Positions 1 to 11,195 of a DNA stretch of 64,000 nt are shown piece by piece. Position 1 is the first letter of the stretch, and each line of letters opens with the position of its first letter. A program made the translations under genes and the position numbers. The notes below the pieces were generated by a model. The model saw only the letters and a list, made by a program, of their open reading frames with translations. It did not search any database and had not been told where the DNA came from. Origin of the DNA: Ascaris suum (lineage: Eukaryota > Nematoda > Chromadorea > Rhabditida > Ascarididae). The stretch covers positions 10,238,184-10,302,183 of the forward strand of contig CM024168.1 of assembly GCA_013433145.1 (NCBI GenBank), read 5' to 3'.

Positions 1-1313
1 ACATCTTACCGCAGTTCCATCTGCATCATATCAGCTCGCGCATGACCTTCGTATACCTGTAACACCAGTCAGTACACTTCGTAAAAACGTTTGCAATGAA
101 TGCAACATACTCTTTGTTGTTTGAACCTTTTATGGATTTACAGGACATTTATTGTTCGTTGAATGTTGGATGAATTTGACGAAAGGGTTAGCTACTGAGT
201 GCAACGTTTTCAAGATTGGTCAACGCAGGTAGTGCGAAAGGAAGTTTAATGTTGTTATGCTATTTAAATATGAGTTTCCTCAAGGTTATTAACTCTGTTT
301 CGTTCCAGTCATTGCTGTCGATGTTCCTTTGCCTCGACCATTGTTTCATCTTTTATTTTTTGTTACTCTTGTTGGATTGCTTCTCTCGGAACAAAATTCA
401 TTCTTTTATTGCTTACCCTTCCAATAATAATTTTATGCAACCCTTGCAATGCAAGAGGCCGCTAAATGCTACTTGTATATCTTCTCCTTAAAAAAATTTC
501 GTTCAGAAAGTAAAATTAAATCCTTCACAAATTTTTGAGACAATTCAGTCCATCTTTCAAATATCTTGCAAATTTGCGGGATGTTCAGCTTATCTTTTAC
601 TTATTGAGCAAAAATCAGCGAAGGTCCATTTCATCGGCAGTTCGCGTTACCATCGGTTTACCAGGTGCGCTGGCACTGATTCACAAAATATAATTGTCAA
701 GTCCAGAAATATTATTAAACCTTTTACACTCTACAGTTGGGAACATTTTTTTCAAGCAAATTAAACTGGATGAAAGTAACTTTGATATTTTTATATTTTC
801 CATCGTAGGCAATGAAACAGTTTGGTTACGGTACCATAAGAGTAACTATATCACAGCGAGAGCGTTGCCATTCCGGATAGAGTTTTGTTGATAGGTCTTT
901 TTCTTCGCCAAATTTCCGGTCCACACCCTCGCCCGACAGATATCAGAAAGAGAAAAGTCACATTTGCGTGAATTAATTATTTGCGCTTTTCAGACGTGCG
1001 GTTCCACACTTAATTCAACGGTAGCGATGTTTTTATTGAATCAGATAACAAGATCACTTCTTTTTGCTCTATCCTTCGGCGCAACTCAATGAGAGGACAT
1101 CTATATGCTTTTCTTTACGTGTACTTATGTACGCGTTTTCTTAATGTGAGAGCTGAATAAATAAAAACAAAAGTGAGCAAAGAGATATGATGTTTACAAA
1201 TATGTATGCCCATGCAGAGACTGAAAACAGCGTTTTTGTCCTAACGGAAATTAAAGCGACATCAGGAAACTGAGTCGCAGACGGTTCATCACAATAACAC
1301 TCGTAGCCATCGC
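1..1313. other. Intergenic or intronic, nothing recognised
   Basis: I see no coding frame with splice-compatible edges, no repeat and no RNA gene here. The short open frames have no codon-usage signal and are interrupted by AT-rich sequence. Confidence 0.5.
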
Positions 1314-1595
1314 TTGATTGTTGCCGAAGGATTGCGCATTGCGGAAAAGCTCAAGGAACATGCACTTCTGACTAGCACATGTGGCAATGGTCTCTCGTTG
1401 CTGGAAACAAGAGACAGAAAGGGCGCTCGGTCACTGATGGGCGATGTGGGTGCTTATTGCTGCTTGGGCGTTGCAAAGAAACAAGGAAGTCAAGCTCATA
1501 GTGCTGCGGTTGCAACAAGTGATGGCGACACTGTAGCATTCACACTCCTGAACAGTACTGCTATCATAGCTGAAAGCCATATAACAATGAGCTGA
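1314..1595 (+). CDS. Orphan coding-like frame, unknown protein
   Basis: An open frame of about 93 codons ends in TGA. The first half (GLRIAEKLKEHA) looks like an amphipathic helix, followed by a small-residue and cysteine-containing stretch (GAYCCLG). Synonymous choices look coding-like, but I recognise no family. The first codon is TTG, so a true start or an upstream exon is missing. No good splice acceptor is visible just upstream. It could be a last exon of a gene to the left, a pseudogene piece or chance. Confidence 0.25.
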   Translation: MIVAEGLRIAEKLKEHALLTSTCGNGLSLLETRDRKGARSLMGDVGAYCCLGVAKKQGSQAHSAAVATSDGDTVAFTLLNSTAIIAESHITMS

Positions 1596-1914
1596 TCGAT
1601 ACTTAACAAAGGTTTCTAAAAGTCTTGCCTAGATGCCTGTGGATTTCTTCGATGGCAAGTGAATGCGACAAACACGAGGTGACGAGATGCGCCTGTGAGA
1701 TTCCCAAAGCGCATCAAAGCAAGTCAGAATGTGACAGCACTGCTCTACAAGAGAATTTGCTCTCATGGGAAATTTCTTTGCCTAGCTGAGATTATGACTT
1801 ATTCTCATAGAGGTTTCAATGTTCTTTAAAATATGCTTGGCGTGGATTCCAAAAACTCATTCCAGGTTGGGATATACTGGCAACCCCGCAATTCATATCA
1901 ATTGCTCCCTCATA

Positions 1915-2010
1915 TGAGAAACTGATGTTGTAGAAAAGTTCCGTTCTTATCTCAGATTATAAGCGACTGTGACAGAACTTTTTAACGCTGTTTAAGAAAC
2001 GACCAATCTC
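1915..2010. repeat. Degenerate solo copy of the A/B element terminal repeat
   Basis: The stretch with GTAGAAAAGTTC, TCTCAG and then AACTTTTTAACGCTGTTTAA follows the same order as the right arm of element A near 38255-38330 (ATAGAAAAGTTCTTG, TCTCAG, GAGTTTTTAATGCTCTTTAA). It is much more diverged and has no partner arm nearby, so it is read as an old solo end. This is pattern matching by eye. Confidence 0.4.
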
Positions 2011-3509
2011 GACATTCAAATAGTGCTGCATCACAAAATATTGGGTTACTTCAAACGCCATCGGCATTTACAACGCATGTGCTCTCTCAGTCGTTTTCGC
2101 TGCGTTGCTAAGTCTGCTCACTCCTCTTTGCTGCATGACATGCCGTCGGTATCGTTGTTTCGCATTCATGCACACTGGTCGTTGAGGTAGTGAGGGCGCT
2201 ATTCCACTTGCTAGCAGTATTTGTGGATTTTAAGCCTTTCCATAATTCTTCCTTGTTTTCACGCTGCTGTCGCCTTTGCAGTGTTACGCTTTCAAACGGA
2301 ACCCATCCACTCAGTTTACCTTCTTTTCGGTGTCATCTCTGATTTGTCACTAAAAGAGTGTCCAAATGTAGCAAGGCTTTTGTAGCAACAGAGAGATTGT
2401 ACTGCAAAGACGATGAAACTTTAGGGAATGATCTAATTTACCTGTAAAGAGATAACGATCAATCTGAGGAAGCAGGTGGCGGAAACTTCTGCAACAAACT
2501 TCAAATATTATTCTATGCAAAGAGGTTCTCTTTTCAAATTTCAAGACGAATTGTTGCATTAGTTAGGCGATAATTTAACAATTGCATTCTATAATTTAAC
2601 AATTGCCGGTGCTCTGTGCTTTTCTTTCTGGAGCTATCGAATAGCACAAAAAACTGTCCTTTCGTTCTTGTAAGAGAGTCTTTTCTTCGCTGAGGCTTCA
2701 AGGTAAAACCGGAAGGTACCAGCTCGACGCAGAATGCTTAATTAAAGTCGACGAAGTTCTTTGCTTCAGGTGCACAGTTGTGCAAGACAACTGAAGTGAT
2801 GGCAATCGTTTCACTTCCTCTGTGATCACTGCTGGCCTAAATTATGACTGATGAAATGGGAGGAGTCAATGTTTTTCACTTAGGAACGTTTAAAAAAAAT
2901 TTCGTACTCACTTCGATGTTCGCTGTTTTTATAGCATACGTGATGTCGCGTGGTTGCTCGGCATTTCTTAGCATTTGCAGTTTGAAGGGCGCTTTAGCTA
3001 TAGCTGTGACCACTTGAATAATTTTCGTTTGGAGAAACTTGTTGCTTTTTTCTCTCCCTCAGTATCTGAATGTGGAACTCGTGGATTAGCCTTTATTTTG
3101 TACTTACCTTGTCAGGTTTAGCCTGTTAGCTTTTTTTCATAAGCCATGACGCCCTGAATACATCACTGAGCTAGCTGTAGATTAAATGCGCAAAAAGCCT
3201 ATGGCAGAGTGGTTGATAAATGAGCAGATCATCTGCTCAAACAGGCTAGGCTTTAGACGACACGAAATGAAGTGTTGCGCGCAACATTTTAAAGTTCGCA
3301 AGTGGCGTAAGTGTTCCTCAGGAGGTAAGAAGCATGATGTCAATAAATAAAGGCAAATAGTGAAGGAAGAATTCAGTTATTGTACGATTTCTTCGGATTA
3401 GGATAACTTATAGAGAAAAGTGCCGAACATGCTGCTGTCTCTGCGGTTTAGTTTCATTCCCTAGTGCCACCAGGTGTTATACAGGTTTATTTTATTATGC
3501 TTTCTCTAG
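2011..3509. other. No gene recognised
   Basis: AT-rich sequence with short random frames only. No splice-bounded coding block, tandem repeat or RNA gene was seen. Confidence 0.45.
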
Positions 3510-3596
3510 AATGGTGGTGTCGATCGAGTCATCCCAGGACAACCTTTTACTGTTCAACCAGGTGGTCACACATTCCGGGTGCAGAAGGACCATACC
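3510..3596 (+). CDS. Orphan internal exon, unknown protein
   Basis: This is a 29-codon block in phase 0 at both ends. A strong acceptor (TTTATTATGCTTTCTCTAG) precedes it and a GTGAAG donor follows. The encoded piece holds IPGQPFTVQPGGHTFRVQ, a beta-rich, proline/glycine-containing stretch unlike random translation. I do not recognise the family and cannot link it by phase to a neighbour with confidence. It could be an upstream exon of the P2X7-domain gene starting near 5.5 kb. Confidence 0.4.
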
Positions 3597-3942
3597 GTGA
3601 AGTGAAGTTTATGCGTGTGTGGAAACTACCAACATCGCTTCGTAGCGCGTAAACATTTGGTAACCTCATTCGCCTCTAGAGGTCACAGTTTCAAGCAATA
3701 AAATCGAACAAATCAAATTTTCTGCTCAAAGTCAAAACGTCTGAATTGCCTAATTGTTGCGTAGTGTTAATGTTTGACCATTGTTGATCGCTAATCGCTT
3801 AGTGGAAGCAATAATTATTGCCCACCTCGGATGTTAGGATCTTCGAATTAGAAAGTGTGTGATCTCATTTGAGAATTCGCGAAGTTTGCCGCCTTCGAAG
3901 TATACCTCGACAGGTTGATTCCTCAAAACACGTTAATTACAG

Positions 3943-4274
3943 GTGTAAGAATGGATATGGGACGAATGTTGGGCAAGCGTCATCTTGTTAGAGATCCGGT
4001 CGCGATCACAGTGAGAAGTGGTCACACACAGTGGTTTTACGATAAATTGTGCAGTCGTGCTGAACGCATAATCAACAACGGGTATTCACTTTTGTCAGTT
4101 CGTACAAAAACAATTGTGATGCGTTGTATTCTGCTATTTGCTTCGATTTCTTTTATAATCGAAACGTGGCGAAAGAGAGTAGAGAATCTTCTATTGCGTG
4201 ACTTGGCGAGAAGCACAGGAGTGGGCTCTTGTTTGCTTGGCAGACTTCTTTTTTTTAAAACCATTTCTTGGTGA
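3943..4274 (+). CDS. Orphan coding-like frame after a TTAATTACAG acceptor
   Basis: After a nematode-like acceptor the frame stays open for about 110 codons to a TGA. The first part (GKRHLVRDPVAITVRSGH, then FYDKLCSRAERIINNGYS) looks coding. The tail (repeated leucine, phenylalanine and tryptophan near the end) looks like intron read-through. No family is recognised and the opposite strand is also partly open, so this is weak. Confidence 0.25.
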
Positions 4275-5501
4275 CGTATACACATTGATCTTTGACCTGA
4301 TCCCTTCTTTCCTCTGGAAAGAGACAATCATTGTCTTGATGTAGCCTTCATACGGTGACTAAAGATGGAAAAGAAGAAATAGGCTGAAATATTTTGCTTG
4401 TGGTTGGGAACCTTTTTAGGGTATTTAGAAGGATTGAAGGGGAGGGAGTGGAGCTCATCATCCCTGGAAACTTTCACCTATTAATTTTCCTATGGGTTGT
4501 GAGTACTCTCGAGTATAGTTTTGAGAGCAATAATGAACTCACACACCGAAAATTCCTTCTGGAAATTTCGGCTTGGTCGAGTTTTCGCGAAATTCGCAAG
4601 CAATTGTAATTTTACTGTTCAATACTAAAAAAGTTGGCATTTTTTTCTTAGTGAGATAAATTTCACATCTGAGGTATACGCTAACGAGAAACCTTTACGA
4701 ATCTAAGTTGCTTAGGAGAGTGAGGTGGAAATTTTCTGTCGACGAATGGGGGTCTGTGCTCTAATGATAGCAAGATTATGCTTTTAAGCCACCTTCTTAC
4801 AAGCAGCAAGACATCATTATTTACCTGCCGACTTCGTGTTCATTTTGCGTTCCGGTGATGTGACGTGCCGGTAAATGAGTAGTGGGTTGGCCCAGCAATC
4901 CGGACGGCAGTTTTCCAGCGATCAGTAAACAACGAATGCAGTTATGAATAAAAGATGTCTTGACTCGATGTGTAAGATATGACTTTCAAGTAGGCATCGG
5001 ACGCCACCTCAATAAATCCACTGGAAAAACAGCGTTGGGCTGCTTGCGAAATAAGAAAAGCAAGAAGGTATGGACCTAAGATTGTGAATACAGAGTTTGC
5101 ATTAGTGGACAAAAGAGTGAGTTTTCATGTTTGAATTGATGCTTCTGGAAGAGTATTCACTTACGCACATCTGCGTCATAAGGATCCCCATGCACAGCAT
5201 TAATAGCTCCATTGTCTTCCAAATCCGGCAGCCCATGGGATGTCGTAACTTTTTTGAGGCACAGGTCATCAAGTTCTCGAACTTTTATACCGACTTTCTG
5301 AATTCCAGTATTTCATCATATCTACCGTCTTTTAGTAAAAGTATTCAGTTTTTGATATCTGTTATATTGCACAGTGTTTCCCCTTCCGATCCTGAGGAAT
5401 ATTGCTTACGGCTATACTGGGGAAAAAGCATCAGCAATTCGTTATGACACTGTGTCTTCATTTAACCTATGCGCATGAATCATTTTCATGCTGAATTAAA
5501 G
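4275..5501. other. No gene recognised
   Basis: Only short overlapping open frames on both strands with no codon or splice support. The first coding exon and promoter of the P2X7-domain gene may lie here but could not be identified. Confidence 0.4.
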
Positions 5502-7639
5502 GAGAAACAACGTTCTAAATCGGACGATCGGCGATAGGAAGTTGTATGATGCACGCTCATTCTGCGAGTGTGGAAAATGTGAATTCCTCGAGAGTATTCC
5601 GCTCAGGTAAGAGTTGTTAGTAGATTTGACGATTTTGAGTAGACAATGCTAGATTATCATTTGACTGTGTGTGGACTTGTTGTGTGCAAATTTTTTAGCT
5701 GGATATGGAGGTTCCATCTGCTCTCTCGTTTCTGTATCCCCCAAATAGATTTTTCTTTTCTCCGCATCTCGGTACTTGTAACGTCCGGTCCGATCATTCG
5801 CAAAATACTTGCAGAGCCTTCTGCAGTTCTAAATATTTTAAGTCTCTTTCAATGTTGAGGATTGAATTTGAAAGTTTGACAGTTGCGGAAATTTTATGTC
5901 AGTCGTTCCCGAGTTGAAATTATCAGGTGAAGGGATATCAGGTAAAGATGCATGCATGCATATGCCGATAAGTTGTCGTAGTGCGTTTTGATGAAAGATA
6001 TTTTGAATATCTCTTCAACCGGTGTATTATTTCTAATTCTTTGAATATGTGTTGATAGCTTATGCAGCAATGTGTCCTGGAGTCTACAGGAATTGTGCAA
6101 TACAAGTTCACATTGTTGAGCGCTTCATGCGTAGTCAGCATGAGGGCTGTAGTTTTTCAGATGATCCCAATCCCGCCACATATTTTGCGACAGGATGGGG
6201 GGAAGGGTATATTCAGTATCGATTTCTGGAGTAATTCACTGCTTTGTTTTGATGCCTTATTTTGATCTTTATGGGGGTAAGTCGAGAGGAAAGCTACGAC
6301 CTAGCACCGCTTGCTAATCGAGTCTCCTTTCCGCACATAATGTGGAAGCCTAAATTTCCATGTGCAATTCATTGCGAGAGTATGAAACCACTTTTTTGCT
6401 AATGGCGGCGAATATTGGTACTGCTTCTTCACCAATATTTTGTTTGTTGCTCCAATTTTGCATACCAATTCAATCTTTTTCGTGTGATCATTCTGCTTTA
6501 TAAAACCCGTCATATCAACATCACTATATTTTGCACACTTGTTTTTACGGTTCTGTTCACCTATCTCTGAATACATTTAAGTGTTAAATGCTGTATGCAT
6601 CAACAGGTGGTTGCACTGAACCGCATGAAACCGTTAAACAGAAGTGGACCATATCCGTTATGATGATGCGATCGTTTGCTTCTGGCGTCTTCATGGTGAA
6701 TAACCTTAAAATCACTCACCCCTATCGATGGAAAAAGGCAGGCAATCCAGTCTAGCTGCCACCTGAAAGTGTGCTCTCACCTTTAAAAGAAACGGATGCA
6801 TAATTACTAATATTATAACGCTCCATTTGTTTGTCACGGATTCTCGATTAGTTTCTGTTGTTATGCAAAGGTTACCTCTGTTTAGAGGTTAGGCGATCGT
6901 TTAACATTTCAGTTACGCATATTGCTGTAAGGAGGCGATGAATGTAGGAGGTGCGTGCAGTTCAGCAGCGCAAAATTTGGCCACGAAGATCGGCACTCTT
7001 TCGTGCATCACGAAGCATCCGTCGTTCGCGAGTGTTTGCCTCGATGAGGAGGTTGATTTAGTTATTTATTTTTGCAATATAGACCATAGCTGTAATCTGA
7101 TTCCAATTTGTGATGGTTTTTAAAAGGAATAACAACCGTATGAGGGACGAATTGCAGTTATTTCACTTTCATGCAGCGAATGAAACCCTATCAAGCTTTG
7201 CTAACGAGATTCATGAAATTGTTTGAAGCATCGTCGCTTAGTCGCGTTCTAATTTTTTAAGAATGCAAGGAATTTTGCTGTTCGGTTTTTTATTTTTGCT
7301 GGGCATCAAAAAATGCGGGAATTCATTCACGCCTACAATGTTTGATGCCATTGAGAGCAGTGCTTGAAGGCAGCATGATGAAGCACCGATCCGAGGTGGC
7401 TCTCCATTTCCTCAACACTTCCGTCCCATTGCGCTTGATTCATATTTGGCTCTCAGGTGCTGAATATTCTTGCCACGCATGAGGGTGTGTGCGTTGAATG
7501 GCCACGTCTAGAAGAGACGTTCACTAACCAGGACTATCGATATATAGCGTTTCGTGCATTCAGCTATTGGGCTCATGGAGACGACTCACGTGGAAACAAA
7601 TTCGAAGCGCCGCTCTGTGTACTGGCCAACATAATTCAG
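5502..7639 (+). CDS. P2X7-type zinc-coordinating domain protein (3 exons seen)
   Basis: Three exons join without a frame break: about 5502-5606, 6913-7051 and 7457-7639. In order they give a CxCGxC knuckle (SFCECGKCE), a YAYCCKEA segment, then LSCITKHPSFASVCLDEE, then a YRYIAFRAFSYW helix with a following APLC. This is the pattern of the intracellular zinc-binding region of mammalian P2X7 (CxCGxC, CC, CIT...L, AYR...W, LPSC). Nematodes carry this domain in stand-alone proteins; the channel part is not seen here. Junction 1 splits a Ser codon (AG/T); junction 2 is phase 0. The usual LPSC is APLC, and the final FP-containing segment was not found. The first exon has no ATG, so an upstream exon is missing. 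It may act as a zinc-dependent DNA or protein binding module, but its role is unknown. The domain call is firm; the gene ends are not. Confidence 0.75.
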
Positions 7640-7722
7640 GTTGTTTTGAGTCCTTTTTCTTTCTTTCATTCATATGCGGTCGTTGAAAGGAAAGGAGTGA
7701 AAAGTTTAACCAGTTTCTCTAA

Positions 7723-7842
7723 ATGAAGAAGCGTCGCAGCGTGAAAACGGCTGTATTCTCTGCGGAAATTAGTCGACAGCTGAGGAAGAATCAGAAGAAA
7801 AATTCAGACCGCAAGCTACTCTCATCACCAGAAGTTCAGTAA
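7723..7842 (+). CDS. Small basic open frame, possible tail of the P2X7-domain gene
   Basis: A 39-codon frame starts at ATG 7723 and encodes a lysine/arginine/serine-rich peptide (MKKRRSVKTAVFSAE at the start, SSPEVQ at the end). It lies 83 bp after the donor of the last P2X7-domain exon. A weak AG at 7728-7730 would make it a terminal exon in a compatible phase. The basic composition suits a nuclear tail, but chance is not excluded. Confidence 0.3.
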   Translation: MKKRRSVKTAVFSAEISRQLRKNQKKNSDRKLLSSPEVQ

Positions 7843-9380
7843 TTTCATAGAAGCGACTTGCCCCTCTCGCCTGCTGCTGTGTTCAGATGCGTCATTTATT
7901 CGCTGCACATCTCGAAGTTTGACAGAATTTCCACTTTTCATGAGCAGTTGAATAATTTTTTGTTTTCAGTTCTCGCTAACAATTGTTACGCATCAAGGCA
8001 ACAAAAAATTTCTGACGCAATGTCGTCAGTTATATTCGTGTTCTAGACTTGCTTGGGCGGAGGGGCATGGCGAAGCTTACATAGTGGGAATATTACGGAC
8101 TGGGTCCTCTCGTTTCTGCTAAAGAAAAAAGTGCCTCGAATTCTCCCCTCTCTTTAGGTGCGACCTTATTGGGTGAGTGTCATTGTATAGTGTGATGTGA
8201 TATGCGTTGTTGTGCATCCCCGCATGACCCTTTCTGGTCCGACTTAATTCGGTGGCACTAAGCATTCATAATTAAAAATTGACGTTATGGGACAGAGTAG
8301 TGCGTGTCGGTGCTTGATATTCTTATTTATGAATAAGAATATGTAGATCAATGTCGAAATGGATGTGTCCTTTATTTTATTTTACGCCTAAATTCACAGA
8401 ATTTATTAGGCAATAGATAGGCTCGCTTTGCTTACGGCGATGAGAATTTGCAAGCTTGTGCTAAGGAGCGGACAACCACATTCGAAAGAAACACGCGCTG
8501 ATGGAACGGGTTAGAAATTTATTCTTTCTTGTTGAGCTAACTGAAGCACTTCTTCCAAATGCGCTTGTGGGTTTCAACCACGATATCCAGATCGCGACCG
8601 CTGGTTTTTATTGATAAACAAGCGAGAGATTTGCCAATTGGCATATGAACGAAGTATTTTGCCGAAATCCGTTTTTGTATACTCCTTAGTTTAATGGCGT
8701 TACAGAAGTTCCCTTTGGAATCCTCAACGCAACAGCAGAAAGGACTGTTGAACATATTTGGAGTCGGTTTCTTCACTGATTACAAAGAAGATGAATGAAG
8801 CGATAACTTCGATTGATGAGACGAATTTCCCAGGAACATGTTCAGTAACACGTCATTTGATTGCCTTTTAATCCTTTTGATTTTTTCGTGTTACATTTCG
8901 TCGGACTGTTTTTCTCATGCACGGATTTAGTGTTGAGAGAGGATGGGACGACTGAGGTTACCGTTAGAGAAGCGGTTTGTACTTATTTACCTTCTCAAAA
9001 CCCTTTCTTATGAGTTGAAGAGGGAGGGTGTTGGAAATGATCTCATTCTGAGGCCTTTTGCGTTTTGGAACCGATAGTACTGCTTTCATGGATTTTGTAT
9101 GCACAGGGGCACAGCAGCGATTGAAAGTTCCCTTCACTGTCGAGGTATTTCAAGGTTTGTAAGTTCTCCTTACAAGATTCCCATCAGTCTGATTAGGTGA
9201 AGAAAGAGAAAAAGAAATGAATAACATTGGATTAAAATGTTTTTCCGAGCGGAGAATGTTTAAAGTGTCATGGTGAATACTTCTTTGCTTCCTTGCTTCC
9301 GGGGTTGTTTGATGCTTGTCATGTGATGTTTGATAAGAAATCCGAAATTTCTTTTGTTGTATTGTTCTTGTGCAGTACAC
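7843..9380. other. No gene recognised
   Basis: Apart from a 15-bp candidate micro-exon at 8159-8173 (after CTCTTTAG and before GTGAGTG), nothing stands out. A minus-strand open frame near 8537-8776 has no splice support. Confidence 0.35.
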
Positions 9381-9453
9381 GCATTTGTTATTCCCAGCAT
9401 AGCGGTCCTGCAGTATTGTTTGCAGGACCACTATGCTGGGAATAACAGATGTT
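9381..9453. ncRNA. Near-perfect hairpin, possible small-RNA precursor
   Basis: Positions 9386-9412 and 9421-9447 are reverse complements over 27 bases with a single C/T difference that would be a G-U pair in RNA. The loop is 8 nt (GTATTGTT). The stem continues outward about six more positions with two wobble pairs. A total of about 73 nt with a 27-33 bp stem is the size of a pre-miRNA, but the lack of bulges is more typical of a young or siRNA-like hairpin, or of a small foldback repeat. No flanking gene claims it. Confidence 0.5.
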
Positions 9454-10170
9454 TGTCAGCATTTCTCAGTTACCTTAGATTTGACACTCGATTGACCTTA
9501 CTAGCATTGCTACAGACCTACAACACGGTCAAGGTGCCATTGGGTTTGTGTGAGTGCTTCGACCTGACGTGGCTATACTTTTACTTATTTTCTTAATGAA
9601 GCAGCAGATATGGTTTTATTCAGTTTTAGTTTCACACTTCGTGCATTTTTTCATATTGGTAGCTTTAAACCTATTTACTAGTGCACTTTCGATCGCCTTA
9701 TGTATTGCTGTCCGCTTTTTGCTTACAATGATATTTGTGCTTTTCTTGTGCTAATCTTGCATGCATTCCCTATGAAGGTGGAATTGTGCTTAGATTCGCT
9801 TCGAAATGTTTCATTCTTCGAGACCGTCGTGTTGAATAATGGCATTAATCATGTTTTCGTTGTTTTCCGCTTGTGTCGCGGAGGGAAACTCTCAAACACG
9901 TCTGATGGACCGATTTCAGCTAAGTAAGCGACTGTAGGTTAGGTGCCGCATTTCTCCATCATAAGCTAATTTTTCACATAGCATTGATCGAGCGTGTTTT
10001 TGTGTGAGTGTTCTTTTAATGCGCCATATTCTCCTTAGAGTGACAGTTTTAAATCTTATTTCCAGCCAGTTGCAATCTAATCGTCAAAGCTATTTCTGGT
10101 GTTCACTCATTTCCGATAAGTCAAAAATTTCGTCCGCACACCCCGCCCTCGCTCCTCCCCTCTCCTTTTA

Positions 10171-10182
10171 CCCCCCCCCCCC
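10171..10182. repeat. Poly-C run (12 bp) in a pyrimidine tract
   Basis: Twelve consecutive C within a C/T-rich tract from about 10137 to 10190. On the other strand this is a poly-G tract, a G-quadruplex candidate. Confidence 0.8.
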
Positions 10183-10379
10183 TCCTGCTGCTCATCTAGA
10201 CGAGGTAGAAATTGTAACAGCTGGACTTGTGTGAAGAATCTGTTGCGCGGTTTGGAATTCGGACAAAGGTGACTGTGGGATGGCAGATGAGAGGCCCTTG
10301 GCTCTATGCTATCCGGATATGCAAAAGTGACAGACGTGGAGGATCTGATTTTCAAGAATGATGCATGGATCCAAACTGT

Positions 10380-10567
10380 AAACCTCGCTCATTGCAGGCA
10401 GGCCTCGCATGGTGCAAAACCCGTTTATAGTCACTTGTTACATGTCAGGGCTTGCATCGGTCTGACCGCATATTTGATAAGTGGATTGGTGCGGTTCATT
10501 TTCGGGTCCCATTGTTGTTCTCTTGTATATTAACGACTTCGCGCTGGTGGTTCCTGTCTTCCCATGA
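10380..10567 (+). pseudogene. CR1/Jockey-type reverse transcriptase fragment
   Basis: The frame around 10491-10565 reads SFSGPIVVLLYINDFALVV, matching the GS(V)LGPLLFLLYINDL block that follows the VPQGSVLGP motif in CR1/Jockey-clade non-LTR reverse transcriptases. Upstream bases align with the VPQ part only after a small deletion. No ADD motif or complete domain remains, so it is a dead scrap. It is in the plus orientation, unlike the relic at 13.9-14.9 kb. Confidence 0.6.
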
Positions 10568-10690
10568 AGAACGATCCCCTATTTTGAAATATAGAAGTTT
10601 GATGATTATAATGTAAACTGAAACCAAGCCTAAACCCTCTGTTCACCCTCATCCATCAGTAGCGAAGGGAGCCGTGACCACTCAGTTGGT

Positions 10691-10706
10691 GGGGGAGGGG
10701 GGGGGG
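10691..10706. repeat. Poly-G tract (5 G, A, 10 G)
   Basis: A G-rich tract interrupted by one A, potentially able to form a G-quadruplex. Confidence 0.8.
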
Positions 10707-10984
10707 TTGCACATATTCCACATCGGTAAAAATTTGCGTAGATTCATTTACAGTTGCAAGGATGCAACAAAAACGAGAATTCTGTTGGTTAGAGCGTTGC
10801 ATTTATACAGTAATTAGGCTGGGAAAACAAGCCACACGCACGGCAGGTTCCATTTTCATGTGACGTTTCGTCTGAGGTGGTTCGGCTTTGCATCCGTCGT
10901 GCTTTTTTACATTGTGATCCCTAAATCATATGCCGACAGCTTTTATCACGCTGTTTGTTAGGTTGAAGTGATCATAGCAGCTCG

Positions 10985-11195
10985 GAGAATAGCGAGGTCG
11001 TCCCAGTGAACTTTGAGGTGGGGTTCACAGGTCATAGCAAGTAAGGACGTGAGAAGGTCGTCCCAGGGAACTTTCAGGTGGAACCTATAGGTCGTAACAA
11101 ATTAGAACGTAAGAGGCTTTCTCAGTGAACTTTGGGTGGAACCAGAGGTAATAGTAAGTCAGGGCATAAGAAGGTCGTCTCAATAACTATTTATA
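10985..11195. repeat. Tandem repeat, about 60-bp unit, 3-4 copies
   Basis: The motif AAGGTCGTCCCAG(T/G)GAACTTTvAGGTGG, then AGGTC(A/G)TA(G/A)CAA and a GTGAGA/GTAAGA spacer, recurs from 10994, 11054, 11114 and partially from 11171. Units are about 60 bp with roughly 15-25 percent divergence. No coding frame runs through it. Confidence 0.75.

Noticed and set aside
8318..8339. Palindrome ATTCTTATT-TATG-AATAAGAAT
   Set aside because: A 9-bp AT-only stem in AT-rich DNA is expected by chance and has no context.
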